Below, in pieces: positions 1-8,288 of a DNA stretch of 64,000 nt (within the stretch, counting starts at the first letter, position 1; each line of letters starts with the position of its first letter). Source of the stretch: JBKEDF01 sp047975325 (GTDB lineage Bacteria; Pseudomonadota; Alphaproteobacteria; Rhodobacterales; Rhodobacteraceae); assembly GCA_047975325.1 (NCBI GenBank), contig JBKEDF010000015.1, positions 6,972-70,971 of the forward strand, given 5' to 3'. Made by a program: the position numbers and the translations under genes. The notes beneath the pieces are model-generated. The model was not told the origin of the DNA. It saw only the letters and a program-made list of their open reading frames with translations, and searched no databases.

Positions 1-292
1 CCTCCAGCCGGATATGATAAACCGTGGTGCCGGAGATGTTGCGAGTCCCTCCGGACCCCGCACCGGCGGCCTCGATAGCCTCATGCATTGCCGTAAGTAC
101 AACCGGATGCTGGCCCATGCCAAGGTAATCATTCCCGCACCAGACCGTGATTTCCTTTTCACTTCCATCCGGCCTGCGCCAGGCGGCCTTCGGAAAAGCC
201 CCCTTACGCCTCTCGATATCGATGAAGGTGCGGTAGCGCCCTTCTTCATGCAGCCGGTTCAGGGCATTATCGAGGGCCAATTCGTAATTCAT
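1..292 (-). CDS. hemA: 5-aminolevulinate synthase, N-terminal part (runs off the window)
   Basis: Pyridoxal-phosphate enzyme that condenses glycine with succinyl-CoA to 5-aminolevulinate, the first step of haem and tetrapyrrole synthesis in alphaproteobacteria. About 97 N-terminal codons are present, read toward the left edge; the lysine that binds PLP and the rest of the enzyme lie outside. The protein begins MNYELALDNALNRLHEEGRY and carries the alpha-oxoamine synthase segments CGNDYLGMGQHP (about residues 59-70) and GAGSGGTRNISGTT (about 82-95), both typical of ALAS and not of KBL or BioF. The start is the ATG whose complement is at 290-292. Transcription runs away from the other genes shown. 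Confidence is high because the N-terminus matches the Rhodobacter HemA/HemT type from memory. Confidence 0.93.
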   Translation of the reverse strand, partial: MNYELALDNALNRLHEEGRYRTFIDIERRKGAFPKAAWRRPDGSEKEITVWCGNDYLGMGQHPVVLTAMHEAIEAAGAGSGGTRNISGTTVYHIRLE

Positions 293-407
293 GCGTCACT
301 CCCGATGCCCGCACATGCAGGCCTTAGGTACTTTGCGTCGTCGTCAATCCCTTAAAGATGTCGCACATTCCGGGCCAGAGGGCAATTTGCCGCCCCCGCT
401 TTTTCTG

Positions 408-980
408 TCAATCCGCCGCGACGATAATGCAGTCATTCATTCCCTTGGCCGCACAGGAACTCATCGCGATGCGCTGCGCCGCATTTCCCTTGGCCACGGC
501 CCAGGCCCCGGTGGAAGGCGATATTGCCATCGCCCGACGACCGGAATTACCATAATCTTTCGCCATGGCGCGCGTCGCCTCCGCCGAAAGCGTCAATGCG
601 CGCGGTTGGTATTTCCCCGGGCGGATAACAGCCACCACGGCGCATTTTCGTCCCCCTTTGCGCAGCTTGTTGCAACGGTTGAGGGCAATTTTTTCGGCAG
701 CCTCCGTCGAATGCTGATTTGCCACCAGCATCGTTGCCTCGGATTTCAAAAGATCCTCATCCGGGGCAATGGCGACTGCCGCATAATATTCGTAATCCTT
801 GGCCACCTTCTGCAAAAGCGCCGCCTCTTCCGCGCTGACGCCCTCGACAGATCGTAATTCCACCTGTGCGCCACGCGGTGAAAAAAGCTGCGCCCGCGCT
901 GTCCGCCCATCCAACGGTTCGGCCATTGCCGTCCCGGCCATGATTGTCATGACTGCCCCGCAAAGGATCGTTTTCCGCAT
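408..980 (-). CDS. Secreted small protein with two Cys-pair repeats
   Basis: Hypothetical exported protein of 190 residues, not assigned to a function. MRKTILCGAVMTIMAGTAMA followed by EP looks like a cleavable Sec signal peptide (basic start, hydrophobic core, A-M-A cleavage site). The mature part has two similar units near the C-terminus, AAEKIALNRCNKL..GRKCAVVAV and AAQRIAMSSCAAKGMNDCIIVAA, each with two cysteines, which suggests a tandem repeat with an intra-repeat disulfide in the periplasm. The frame is open back to a TTG at 989, but the ATG at 980 has a GAGG about nine bases upstream and gives a clean signal peptide, so that start is used. It is a single gene behind hemA on the same strand. 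The repeat resembles small Cys-pair (DUF4189-like) domains, an impression that has not been tested. Confidence 0.75.
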   Translation of the reverse strand: MRKTILCGAVMTIMAGTAMAEPLDGRTARAQLFSPRGAQVELRSVEGVSAEEAALLQKVAKDYEYYAAVAIAPDEDLLKSEATMLVANQHSTEAAEKIALNRCNKLRKGGRKCAVVAVIRPGKYQPRALTLSAEATRAMAKDYGNSGRRAMAISPSTGAWAVAKGNAAQRIAMSSCAAKGMNDCIIVAAD

Positions 981-1144
981 TCCCGTCAACCTCTGGCGTT
1001 ATTTTATCCGTTTCTACCCTTATCAGGGCGATCTGCACAGGGGGTGCGGGGCAAGATTTCACCCGAAAATGGATCACGCGGCAGTGAGGCATGCCGGACC
1101 ACAACGCGGCCGTGCGTTCTGAAAAAAGACAAGGGGGAAAGGAA

Positions 1145-1221
1145 TGGCGCGGTTGACGGGGCTCGAACCCGCGACCCCCGGCGTGACAGGCCGGTACTCT
1201 AACCAACTGAGCTACAACCGC
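1145..1221 (-). tRNA. tRNA-Asp (GTC)
   Basis: Cloverleaf on the minus strand. The acceptor stem GCGGTTG pairs with CAACCGC, followed by discriminator G and an encoded CCA (complement at 1145-1147). The D-arm contains TAGCTCAGTTGGTTAGA, the anticodon stem-loop is CGGCC-TGTCACG-CCGGG, giving anticodon GTC, and the T-arm contains GGTTCGAACCC. Anticodon GTC reads the aspartate codons GAC and GAT. Confidence 0.97.
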
Positions 1222-1464
1222 GTTGGGCGTCAGATATCCGCCCCGCCTATGCCCGTCAAGCCGGAAATGCGCATTGATCCGCCCGGCAAATTACGGAATG
1301 CCCGGAACCGCAGCCGAACCGAACCATCGGCATTCGCGCCACGGGGCCTTGCCCCTGTTGCGCGCCTGCGCGCCCGGCGCTATAGGCTTGGGGACAGCCC
1401 TGCCCGGCGGTGGGGAATCCCGTGCCGGGCATAAGGCACGCAATTTCGCATGACAGGGGGGCGC

Positions 1465-1959
1465 ATGGCAGGCTCGGTAAACAAGGTCATTCTGGTCGGA
1501 AATCTCGGGCGCGACCCTGAGGTCCGGAGCTTTCAGAATGGTGGCAAGGTGGTCAATCTGCGTATCGCCACATCCGAAAACTGGCGCGACAAGGCGACCG
1601 GCGAACGGCGTGAACGGACCGAATGGCATTCCGTTGCAATCTTTTCCGAACCGTTGGGCCGGATCGCCGAGCAATATCTGCGCAAGGGGTCGAAGGTCTA
1701 TATCGAGGGACAACTGGAAACCCGGAAATGGCAGGATCAATCGGGGCAGGATCGTTACAGCACCGAGGTCGTCCTGCGCCCCTATCGCGGTGAATTGACG
1801 CTGCTTGATGGCCGCGGCGAAGGCGGCGGCGGGGGTAATTTCGGCGGTGGCAGTGGCGGCGGCCATGAAGCCGGGCGCTCCCCCTCTTCCGGTGGCGGAG
1901 GACAGGGCGGCACCTATGGCGGTGGCCCCTCCGACATGGATGACGACATCCCCTTCTGA
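1465..1959 (+). CDS. ssb: Single-stranded DNA-binding protein
   Basis: Binds ssDNA as a tetramer during replication, recombination and repair. It has 164 residues. The N-terminal OB fold begins MAGSVNKVILVGNLGRDPEVR and includes the EWHSVAIFSEPLGRIAEQYL segment; a glycine-rich linker follows from about residue 120, and the acidic tip DMDDDIPF that recruits SSB partners closes the protein. The frame is open from an ATG at 1450, but the ATG at 1465 is preceded by a run of G at 5-9 bases and matches the family N-terminus. A hairpin with a T-run just downstream suggests it is a transcription unit of its own. Confidence 0.97.
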   Translation: MAGSVNKVILVGNLGRDPEVRSFQNGGKVVNLRIATSENWRDKATGERRERTEWHSVAIFSEPLGRIAEQYLRKGSKVYIEGQLETRKWQDQSGQDRYSTEVVLRPYRGELTLLDGRGEGGGGGNFGGGSGGGHEAGRSPSSGGGGQGGTYGGGPSDMDDDIPF

Positions 1960-1983
1960 GGCGATCACAATTCCCTTGAAACA

Positions 1984-2013
1984 AGGTGCGCTCTGGACGC
2001 GGGTGCGCCTTTT
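1984..2013 (+). terminator. Likely terminator after ssb
   Basis: An 8-bp stem pairs AGGTGCGC with GTGCGCCT, including two G-T (G-U in RNA) pairs, around a loop of about 11 bases, and is followed by TTTTCC. It lies 24 bases after the ssb stop codon and before the sufT start. The non-canonical pairs make the stem only moderately stable. Confidence 0.5.
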
Positions 2014-2051
2014 CCTATATATTTTCTCGGAATAGTATTGTGAGGCCGCGC

Positions 2052-2402
2052 ATGGACCAGATTGAGGGCGCCCCCCTTATCAAACCGTCAACGACCGACC
2101 ACCCCCTCTATGATCAGGTGGTGGAAGCCTGCCGGACGGTCTTTGACCCGGAAATTCCGGTCAACATCTATGATCTTGGCCTGATTTACACGATTGAAAT
2201 ATCATCGGAAAACGAAGTTGAGATCCTGATGACCCTGACGGCGCCCGGATGTCCGGTCGCGGGCGAGATGCCCGGTTGGGTCGCCGATGCGGTGGAACCG
2301 CTGGCGGGTGTGAAACAAGTTGATGTCGGCATGACCTTCGATCCGCCATGGGGAATGGAAATGATGTCGGACGAGGCACGGCTGGAACTGGGTTTCATGT
2401 AA
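2052..2402 (+). CDS. sufT: SufT-like MIP18/DUF59 Fe-S assembly protein
   Basis: MIP18 family (DUF59) protein of 116 residues, a Fe-S cluster maturation factor acting in the cytoplasm with the SUF system. It shows YDQVVEACRTVFDPEIPVN and IYDLGLIYTIEI, then LTAPGCPVAGEM, whose Cys is the conserved reactive cysteine of the family, and ends with FDPPWGMEMMSDEARLELGFM. The frame is open from 1986, but the upstream residues are unlike the family; the ATG at 2052 starts MDQIEGAPL. It is followed by the A-type carrier gene 63 bases later, so the two are probably co-transcribed. No sufBCDS genes are in the window, so these two sit apart from any main suf operon here. Confidence 0.85.
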   Translation: MDQIEGAPLIKPSTTDHPLYDQVVEACRTVFDPEIPVNIYDLGLIYTIEISSENEVEILMTLTAPGCPVAGEMPGWVADAVEPLAGVKQVDVGMTFDPPWGMEMMSDEARLELGFM

Positions 2403-2465
2403 CCCCGCCTTGAGCAAAACCGACCGAACCCTTATATCTGGGGCAATATGCCGCAAGGAGGTCCC

Positions 2466-2816
2466 ATGTTTGCCATTCCCGGCAAGGCCGCCATTACCCT
2501 GACCCCCGCCGCCGTGAAACAGATCGCGCGGCTGATGGAAAAACGAGGCTCCAAGGGCCTGCGCATCGGCGTCAAGAAGGGCGGCTGTGCGGGCATGGAA
2601 TATACGATGGACTATGTGGCGGATGTCGATCCGCTGGATGAAACCGTGGAACAGGATGGCGCGCGGGTCATGATCGCCCCGATGGCGCAGATGTTCCTGT
2701 TCGGGACGGAAATCGATTATCAGACCTCGCTTCTGGAATCGGGATTCCGGTTCAACAATCCCAATGTGTCCGAAGCTTGCGGTTGCGGCGAATCAATCAA
2801 GTTCAAGGACGACTGA
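2466..2816 (+). CDS. sufA: A-type Fe-S carrier (SufA/IscA/ErpA family)
   Basis: Small Fe-S carrier of 116 residues that receives clusters from the SUF scaffold and passes them to apo-proteins. The HesB/IscA motifs are clear: ITLTPAAVKQIARLM at the start, KKGGCAGMEY with the first cluster Cys (about residue 44), and the C-terminal pair in NVSEACGCGES. A near-perfect Shine-Dalgarno AAGGAGG lies 5-6 bases before the ATG at 2466, which decides against the in-frame ATG at 2448. The order sufT-sufA suggests a small Fe-S maturation unit. The A-type subfamily (SufA, IscA or ErpA) cannot be settled from sequence alone. Confidence 0.88.
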   Translation: MFAIPGKAAITLTPAAVKQIARLMEKRGSKGLRIGVKKGGCAGMEYTMDYVADVDPLDETVEQDGARVMIAPMAQMFLFGTEIDYQTSLLESGFRFNNPNVSEACGCGESIKFKDD

Positions 2817-2880
2817 TCACGGCTTGCATTCGGCACGTATCCGCCCCACCCTGTCACGATACCGATAGGGGAGAATGGTG

Positions 2881-3633
2881 ATGCGTGGATTGGCCGCTGG
2901 CAACTGGAAGATGAACGGCACAGCCGAGGATCTTGAGGAAGTCCGCAAGCTGATTTCCGACCACCCGGCCCCAGCCTGTGACATGCTGCTTTGTCCGCCC
3001 GCGACGCTGCTGGCACGGATGGCCGATATTGCTGCGGGTTCAGCCCTTCAGATTGGCGGGCAGGATTGCCATGCCGCTCTTTCCGGTGCCCATACCGGTG
3101 ACATCTCCGCCCCGATGCTGCGCGATGCCGGGGCAACCCATGTAATTCTCGGCCATTCCGAAAGACGCCAGGATCACCGTGAAACCGATGCGATGATCCG
3201 CGCCAAACTGGAAACGGCGCTTTCACAGAACCTTGCGGCAATCCTCTGCCTTGGCGAAACACGGGAAGAACGCAAAGGCGGCCGGACACTCGATATCGTC
3301 GGCACCCAGATCGAGACCGGAACGAAGAACCTCGATTACACGGCCGGTAATCTTGTGATCGCCTATGAACCCGTCTGGGCCATCGGCACCGGCCTGACCC
3401 CGACACTGAAAGAAATCGCCGAGGTCCACGCCTTTCTGCGCGACCGGCTGCAAGGTGCCTGTGGCGGCAATGGCGCCGGGCCGGGCGTGCGTATCCTTTA
3501 TGGTGGGTCGGTCAAGCCCGGGAATGCCGCCGAAATCTTTGCCCTGCCCCATGTCAATGGCGCATTGGTCGGCGGTGCAAGCCTGAAGGCCGCCGATTTC
3601 GGGGCCATCGTGGCGGCGCTGGCTGCCGCCTGA
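2881..3633 (+). CDS. tpiA: Triose-phosphate isomerase
   Basis: Interconverts dihydroxyacetone phosphate and glyceraldehyde 3-phosphate in glycolysis and gluconeogenesis. The 250-residue TIM barrel carries the active-site Lys in AAGNWKMNG (start), the electrophile His in VILGHSERR, the catalytic Glu in AYEPVWAIGTG and the phosphate-binding loop LYGGSVKP with GALVGGASL. Three possible starts lie within seven bases (ATG 2875, GTG 2878, ATG 2881); the AGGGGAG centred near 2870 is best spaced for 2881. A tRNA gene on the other strand follows. Confidence 0.97.
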   Translation: MRGLAAGNWKMNGTAEDLEEVRKLISDHPAPACDMLLCPPATLLARMADIAAGSALQIGGQDCHAALSGAHTGDISAPMLRDAGATHVILGHSERRQDHRETDAMIRAKLETALSQNLAAILCLGETREERKGGRTLDIVGTQIETGTKNLDYTAGNLVIAYEPVWAIGTGLTPTLKEIAEVHAFLRDRLQGACGGNGAGPGVRILYGGSVKPGNAAEIFALPHVNGALVGGASLKAADFGAIVAALAAA

Positions 3634-3705
3634 GTGACGACATCCCTTTGGGAAGGTGCATCCCGGGAAATGGAAAGTTCCCGAAAATGAAGGCAGGTTC
3701 GAAAA

Positions 3706-3780
3706 TGGTGGGTGATAACGGATTTGAACCGCTGACATCTTCGATGTGAACGAAGCGCTCTACCACTGAGCTAATCACCC
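3706..3780 (-). tRNA. tRNA-Val (CAC)
   Basis: Minus-strand cloverleaf. The acceptor GGGTGAT pairs with ATCACCC, followed by A and an encoded CCA. The D-arm is TAGCTCAGTGGTAGAG, the anticodon arm is CTTCG-TTCACAT-CGAAG with anticodon CAC, and the T-arm contains GGTTCAAATCC. CAC reads the valine codon GTG. The gene lies convergent to tpiA and just downstream of the HU-like gene on the same strand. Confidence 0.96.
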
Positions 3781-3793
3781 GATGGGGCGCGGT

Positions 3794-4228
3794 TTAGTCC
3801 GCTTCCCGACCCGGTGCAAGCCCCTCTTTGCCCGGTTTTCGGGCCTTTCCCGGTTTCTGGCGGCGCAGCTTCAAGGTCAGGATATCGGTAAATTCACCGC
3901 TTTTATGTTTTTGTACCCGGACCTTGCCCAGCGGGGGCAGGCTCATCTCCTCCCCGGCGGCAAGGGCCCGTCCCAGCTCGGCCAGCGTCGCCTCCATGAT
4001 CACCTTGACATCCCTGCGCTTGGCCCCGCTGGCCCGCATCACACGTTCGATCAGGTCGGACTTCTTCACCAGGGCGGGCCCTGCCCCCGACTCCTGGACA
4101 TTCTCGGATATCGCATTCACAGTGGAATATTCAGGTGAACCGGCCAGCTTGCCCTTTGCAACCGGCAGATCCAAAATTTCCGGGCCAGCATTCTCATTTG
4201 AGGAGGTCGTGGAGGGACGGGTCGCCAT
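3794..4228 (-). CDS. HU/IHF-like DNA-binding protein with N-terminal extension
   Basis: Member of the HU/IHF histone-like family, 144 residues against about 90 for classical HU. The HU fold starts near residue 53 (ALVKKSDLIERVMRASGAKR), with LPPLGKVRVQKHKSGEFTDILTLKLRR as the beta-arm region; the usual GxGxF and RNPxTG signatures are weak or replaced. The first roughly 50 residues are Ser/Glu/Pro-rich and probably disordered, and the C-terminus is a basic tail (KPGKARKPGKEG). Likely a nucleoid-associated protein. It lies directly downstream of lon on the same strand, about 100 bases away. The divergent arm makes DNA bending less certain than DNA binding. Confidence 0.72.
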   Translation of the reverse strand: MATRPSTTSSNENAGPEILDLPVAKGKLAGSPEYSTVNAISENVQESGAGPALVKKSDLIERVMRASGAKRRDVKVIMEATLAELGRALAAGEEMSLPPLGKVRVQKHKSGEFTDILTLKLRRQKPGKARKPGKEGLAPGREAD

Positions 4229-4310
4229 TTACGCGCTTTCTCTGTTTCAGGCTGCTGCCTCAAGATAGATAATGGTAGGGCACGGCGCTATCCCGCGCCG
4301 CGCCTCGAAA

Positions 4311-4331
4311 CCTGCCCGGGGCAGGGTTTAT
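4311..4331 (-). terminator. Possible terminator after lon
   Basis: On the minus strand, a few bases after the lon stop, CCTGC-CCCGG-GCAGG forms a short GC-rich hairpin followed by TTTC. The stem is only 5-7 bp and the T-run short, so it is a weak candidate that would separate lon from the HU-like gene. Confidence 0.35.
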
Positions 4332-6739
4332 CAATGCGCGGTCCGTTGCGCCACCGTTTCAGAGGCCGTCTTGCGCGCTGCGGCAGCAGCTTCCTCGGCG
4401 GCTTCGTCCCATTCCACCGGCTCCGGCGTCCTGACCAGCGCCTTGGCAAGCACATCCCGCACATGACTGACAGGGATGATCGTCAGCCCCTGCTTGACGT
4501 TATCCGGGATCTCCACGAGATCCTTTTCATTATCTTGCGGGATCAGCACCGTCTTGATCCCGCCACGCAATGCCGCCAGCAGCTTTTCCTTCAAACCGCC
4601 GATCGCCAGAACGTTACCCCGCAGCGTTACCTCACCGGTCATCGCAATATCCTTGCGAACGGGGATCTGCGTCAGCACCGACACGATGGAAGTCACCATC
4701 GCGACCCCTGCACTTGGCCCATCCTTGGGAGTTGCGCCCTCCGGGACATGGACATGGATATCGAGCGATTCGAACTTTGGCGGCTTGACCCCCAGATCGG
4801 GGCTGATGGAACGCACGAAACTTGATGCCGCATCGATGGATTCCTTCATCACATCGCCCAGCTTGCCCGTGGTTTTCATCCGGCCCTTGCCCGGCAGGCG
4901 CAGCGCCTCGATCTGCAACAGGTCACCACCAACCGATGTCCAGGCCAGTCCGGTTACGACACCGATCTGATCTTCCTTTTCCGCCAGGCCATAGCGATGC
5001 CGCCTGATGCCAAGATAGTCCTCGGCGCTCTTTGGCGTCACCTCGGCGGATTTGAACCGGCCCTTGAGGATATCCGTCACCACCTTGCGGGCAAGCTTGG
5101 CAATTTCTCGTTCCAGCGAACGCACCCCAGCCTCCCGCGTGTAATAGCGGATAATATGGGTCAGCGCCTCATCGGTGACGACGAACTCCCCCTTGCGCAG
5201 GCCATTGGCCTTGATTTGCTTGGGCAGCAGATGCTGGCGGGCAATCTCACGCTTTTCATCTTCGGTATACCCCGCCAGCGGAATGATCTCCATCCGGTCA
5301 AGCAGTGGGCTGGGCATGTTGTAGCTGTTCGCCGTGGTCAGGAACATCACGTTCGACAGATCGTATTCCACCTCAAGATAGTGATCCACGAAGGTCGAAT
5401 TCTGTTCCGGGTCAAGCACCTCAAGCATGGCAGAGGCCGGATCCCCCCGGAAATCCTGCCCCATCTTGTCAATTTCATCGAGCAGGATAAGCGGATTGGT
5501 CGTCTTGGCCTTCTTCAGCGCCTGGATGATCTTGCCCGGCATGGATCCGATATAGGTCCGCCGATGACCCCGAATTTCGGATTCGTCCCTGACCCCGCCA
5601 AGGCTGATGCGGATAAATTCGCGCCCCGTGGCCCTTGCCACCGACCGTCCGAGGGAGGTCTTGCCCACCCCGGGCGGGCCGACAAGGCAAAGGATCGGCC
5701 CCTTCAGCTTGCTTGATCGTGCCTGCACGGCAAGATATTCGACAATCCGTTCCTTGACCTTTTCCAACCCGTAATGGTCCTTGTCCAGAACGGTCTGCGC
5801 GCGGCCCAGATCCTTTTTGACGCGGCTTTTCTTGCCCCAGGGCACACCAAGCAGCCAGTCGAGATAATTGCGAACGACGGTTGCCTCGGCGCTCATCGGG
5901 CTCATGCTCTTGAGCTTCTTGACCTCGGCCTCAGCCTTTTCACGGGCTTCCTTGGACAGGTCGGTATCGGCAATACGGACTTCCAGTTCGGAAACCTCGT
6001 TCTGCCCGTCCTCACCATCGCCAAGTTCCTTCTGAATGGCCTTCATCTGCTCATTCAGGTAATATTCGCGCTGGGTCCGTTCCATCTGCGTCTTGACGCG
6101 GGATTTGATCTTCTTTTCCACCTGCAGGACAGACATTTCCCCCTGCATATGGCCATAGACCTTTTCCAGGCGTTCCCCGATATCAAGCGTTTCCAGCAAT
6201 TCCTGCTTGTCGTCCACATCGATACCAAGATGCCCGGCGGCAAGATCGGCAAGCCGTGCAGGCTCACGCGTTTCCGAAACGGCCGCCAGGGCCTCTTCGG
6301 GGATATTCTTCTTTATCTTGGCGTAGCGTTCGAATTCCTCCGCCACCGCACGCACCATGGCATTGACCGTCGCCTCATCACCCGGCAGTTCCGCAAGGAC
6401 CTCTGCACGGGCCTCGAAAAAGGCGGGGTTTTCCAGAAATTCGACAATCTTGACGCGGGTCTTGCCCTCGACCAGGACCTTGACCGTGCCATCGGGCAGT
6501 TTCAGCAGTTGCAGCACATTGGCCAGAACACCACTACGGTAGATGCCATCGCTGCCGGGGTCGTCCACCGCCGGATCCATCTGGCTCGAAAGCAGGATCT
6601 GGCGATCCTCTGCCATCACCTCTTCCAGTGCCCGGACAGATTTCTCGCGCCCCACGAAAAGCGGCACGATCATATGCGGAAACACCACAATGTCACGAAG
6701 CGGCAACACCGGGTAGTTGGGGGAGTTCAGTTCGCTCAT
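4331..6739 (-). CDS. lon: ATP-dependent protease Lon
   Basis: Cytoplasmic AAA+ serine protease that degrades misfolded and regulatory proteins; 802 residues, the usual bacterial length. Domains in order: LAN substrate-binding domain (LPLRDIVVFPHMIVPLFVGR at the start), coiled-coil region to about 300, AAA+ module with Walker A GPPGVGKTSLGR (about 350) and Walker B ILLDEIDKM, then the C-terminal protease with catalytic Ser in KDGPSAG and catalytic Lys in GGLKEKLLAA, forming the Ser-Lys dyad. The start ATG has GGAA five bases upstream. Lon is commonly heat-regulated, but I saw no clear heat-shock promoter in the 208 bases upstream. Confidence 0.98.
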   Translation of the reverse strand: MSELNSPNYPVLPLRDIVVFPHMIVPLFVGREKSVRALEEVMAEDRQILLSSQMDPAVDDPGSDGIYRSGVLANVLQLLKLPDGTVKVLVEGKTRVKIVEFLENPAFFEARAEVLAELPGDEATVNAMVRAVAEEFERYAKIKKNIPEEALAAVSETREPARLADLAAGHLGIDVDDKQELLETLDIGERLEKVYGHMQGEMSVLQVEKKIKSRVKTQMERTQREYYLNEQMKAIQKELGDGEDGQNEVSELEVRIADTDLSKEAREKAEAEVKKLKSMSPMSAEATVVRNYLDWLLGVPWGKKSRVKKDLGRAQTVLDKDHYGLEKVKERIVEYLAVQARSSKLKGPILCLVGPPGVGKTSLGRSVARATGREFIRISLGGVRDESEIRGHRRTYIGSMPGKIIQALKKAKTTNPLILLDEIDKMGQDFRGDPASAMLEVLDPEQNSTFVDHYLEVEYDLSNVMFLTTANSYNMPSPLLDRMEIIPLAGYTEDEKREIARQHLLPKQIKANGLRKGEFVVTDEALTHIIRYYTREAGVRSLEREIAKLARKVVTDILKGRFKSAEVTPKSAEDYLGIRRHRYGLAEKEDQIGVVTGLAWTSVGGDLLQIEALRLPGKGRMKTTGKLGDVMKESIDAASSFVRSISPDLGVKPPKFESLDIHVHVPEGATPKDGPSAGVAMVTSIVSVLTQIPVRKDIAMTGEVTLRGNVLAIGGLKEKLLAALRGGIKTVLIPQDNEKDLVEIPDNVKQGLTIIPVSHVRDVLAKALVRTPEPVEWDEAAEEAAAAARKTASETVAQRTAH

Positions 6740-6947
6740 CTCATTTCCTTATATGGCAGGATAACCTGAGCCCCGATATCGGCGACATGCGATTATCCCC
6801 TCTTTGGCTATTCTATCTGGTAGCCATGGCCCAAAGTGTCAACCGGCGAGCAGGATCTTGCGATGATGCGCTTCACACCCCAAAGGCGCAACCATGCATT
6901 CCAAAAAATTTGGGCTAATTCATGTCCAACAGATCAAAGCCTCCTTT

Positions 6948-7301
6948 TCAAACGGGTAACAGTGCAACGGCAATCCGCCGCCCTTCGGACAGCAGTACAT
7001 TATAGGTTCGGCAGGCAGCGGGGGAATTCATCACCTCCAGCCCGACCCCGTGCGTTTCCAGCGCATGACGGAATTCCGCAGGCGGATGCGCAATCTCCGC
7101 CCCGGTTCCCAGGAGCAATACGTCGATCTTCCCGACAAGTACCAGCGGGGTTGCCTGATCTTCCAGCCCCCCCCAGGGTCCGGCATCCCAAGGCGTAATC
7201 AGAACCGGCCCCCGCAGCACCTTCCCCGCCAGACGAAAAAACCCGGGGCCATAGCCCTCGACAGGTTGCGCGCTGCCATAGCTGATTTCGGTCAGGCGCA
7301 T
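6948..7301 (-). CDS. Mth938-like domain protein (DUF498)
   Basis: Small protein of 117 residues of the Mth938/NDUFAF3-like fold (DUF498). Visible family segments are GYGPGFFRLAGKVLRGPVL, VLLLGTGAE and the C-terminal ACRTYNVLLSEGRRIAVALLPV. The mitochondrial relative NDUFAF3 assists complex I assembly, but the bacterial role is unknown, so no function is assigned. It follows secF by nine bases on the same strand and is probably the last gene of the yajC-secD-secF operon, an arrangement I recall from other Rhodobacteraceae. Confidence 0.8.
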   Translation of the reverse strand: MRLTEISYGSAQPVEGYGPGFFRLAGKVLRGPVLITPWDAGPWGGLEDQATPLVLVGKIDVLLLGTGAEIAHPPAEFRHALETHGVGLEVMNSPAACRTYNVLLSEGRRIAVALLPV

Positions 7302-7310
7302 TCCGGCCCC

Positions 7311-8279
7311 TCAGGCATCCACGTCGGAAAACTGTGTTCCGGCCTTGCCGTCCTTGTCTTTCGGATCACGGTCGAGGCCAAGATAAAGTACAATATTCTT
7401 GGCAACATAGACCGACGAATAAGTACCGATGATCACGCCAAAGAAAATCGCAAAGGTAAAGCCGCGGATCACATCACCACCCAGAACAAGAAGCGACAGG
7501 AGCGCCAGCAAGGTCGTGCCGGAAGTCATGACCGTACGGCTGAGCGTCTCATTGACGGAAAGGTTCATCACCTCCATCAGCGGCATCGTCTTGTACTTGA
7601 TCAGGTTTTCGCGAAGGCGGTCGAAAACGACAACGGTATCGTTGATCGAATAACCCAGGATCGTCAAAAGCGCCGCGATCACCGCAAGATCGAACTTGAT
7701 CTGGAAAAGCGAAAAGACCCCCACCGTGACCACCACATCATGGACCAGCGCAGCAACCGCACCCACGGCGAACTGCCATTCAAAACGCAGCCAGATATAG
7801 ATGAGGATCGCCGTTGCGGCCCCCAGAACCGCCAGCACAGCCGACCAGATCAATTCACCGGAAACCTTCGGTCCGACGCTTTCGACCGATGGAAAGGTGA
7901 TGGAGGGATCGATGGCCTGCAATGCGGCCTCCACCGCCGTCACGGTTTCATCCGTAACAGCCTCATAGCCCTCCTGCGCCTGAATACGCAGCATCGCGAC
8001 ATTCTTATCCGGCCCGAAGCTTGGGTCGAACACCTCGGTAATTGCCACATCACCAAGGTTGAGCGGCGCAATCGCCGTGCGATAGGCCCCCACATCGACC
8101 GCTGCGGTGCTTTCGGTCCGGATGGTCGTGCCGCCGCGGAAATCGATCCCGAAATTCAGGCCCATCACCAATGTGATGATAATTGCCGCAATGACCATCA
8201 CGACCGAGAACCCGAAGGTGATCGGCGCATAGGCAAAGAAGTTGATATTCGTGTTATCGGGGACAAATTTAAGTCGCAT
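7311..8279 (-). CDS. secF: Protein translocase subunit SecF
   Basis: Inner-membrane subunit that works with SecD as a proton-driven chaperone pulling exported proteins through SecYEG. 322 residues, six transmembrane segments expected: the first near residue 20, then a periplasmic domain containing GLNFGIDFRGGTTIR, then five membrane segments from about 145 including TILGYSINDTVVVFDRLREN, the RND-type motif shared with SecD. It starts nine bases after secD ends and shares the operon with yajC and secD. Confidence 0.97.
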   Translation of the reverse strand: MRLKFVPDNTNINFFAYAPITFGFSVVMVIAAIIITLVMGLNFGIDFRGGTTIRTESTAAVDVGAYRTAIAPLNLGDVAITEVFDPSFGPDKNVAMLRIQAQEGYEAVTDETVTAVEAALQAIDPSITFPSVESVGPKVSGELIWSAVLAVLGAATAILIYIWLRFEWQFAVGAVAALVHDVVVTVGVFSLFQIKFDLAVIAALLTILGYSINDTVVVFDRLRENLIKYKTMPLMEVMNLSVNETLSRTVMTSGTTLLALLSLLVLGGDVIRGFTFAIFFGVIIGTYSSVYVAKNIVLYLGLDRDPKDKDGKAGTQFSDVDA

Positions 8280-8288
8280 GGCCCAGCC

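Noticed and set aside
376..405. Hairpin with T-run on the plus strand near 380-405
   Set aside because: The T-run follows only on the plus strand, where no gene ends; hemA and the secreted-protein gene are on the minus strand.
3663..3682. Terminator after tpiA (CGGGAA..TTCCCG)
   Set aside because: A 6-bp stem without a T-run on the tpiA strand; too weak to list.
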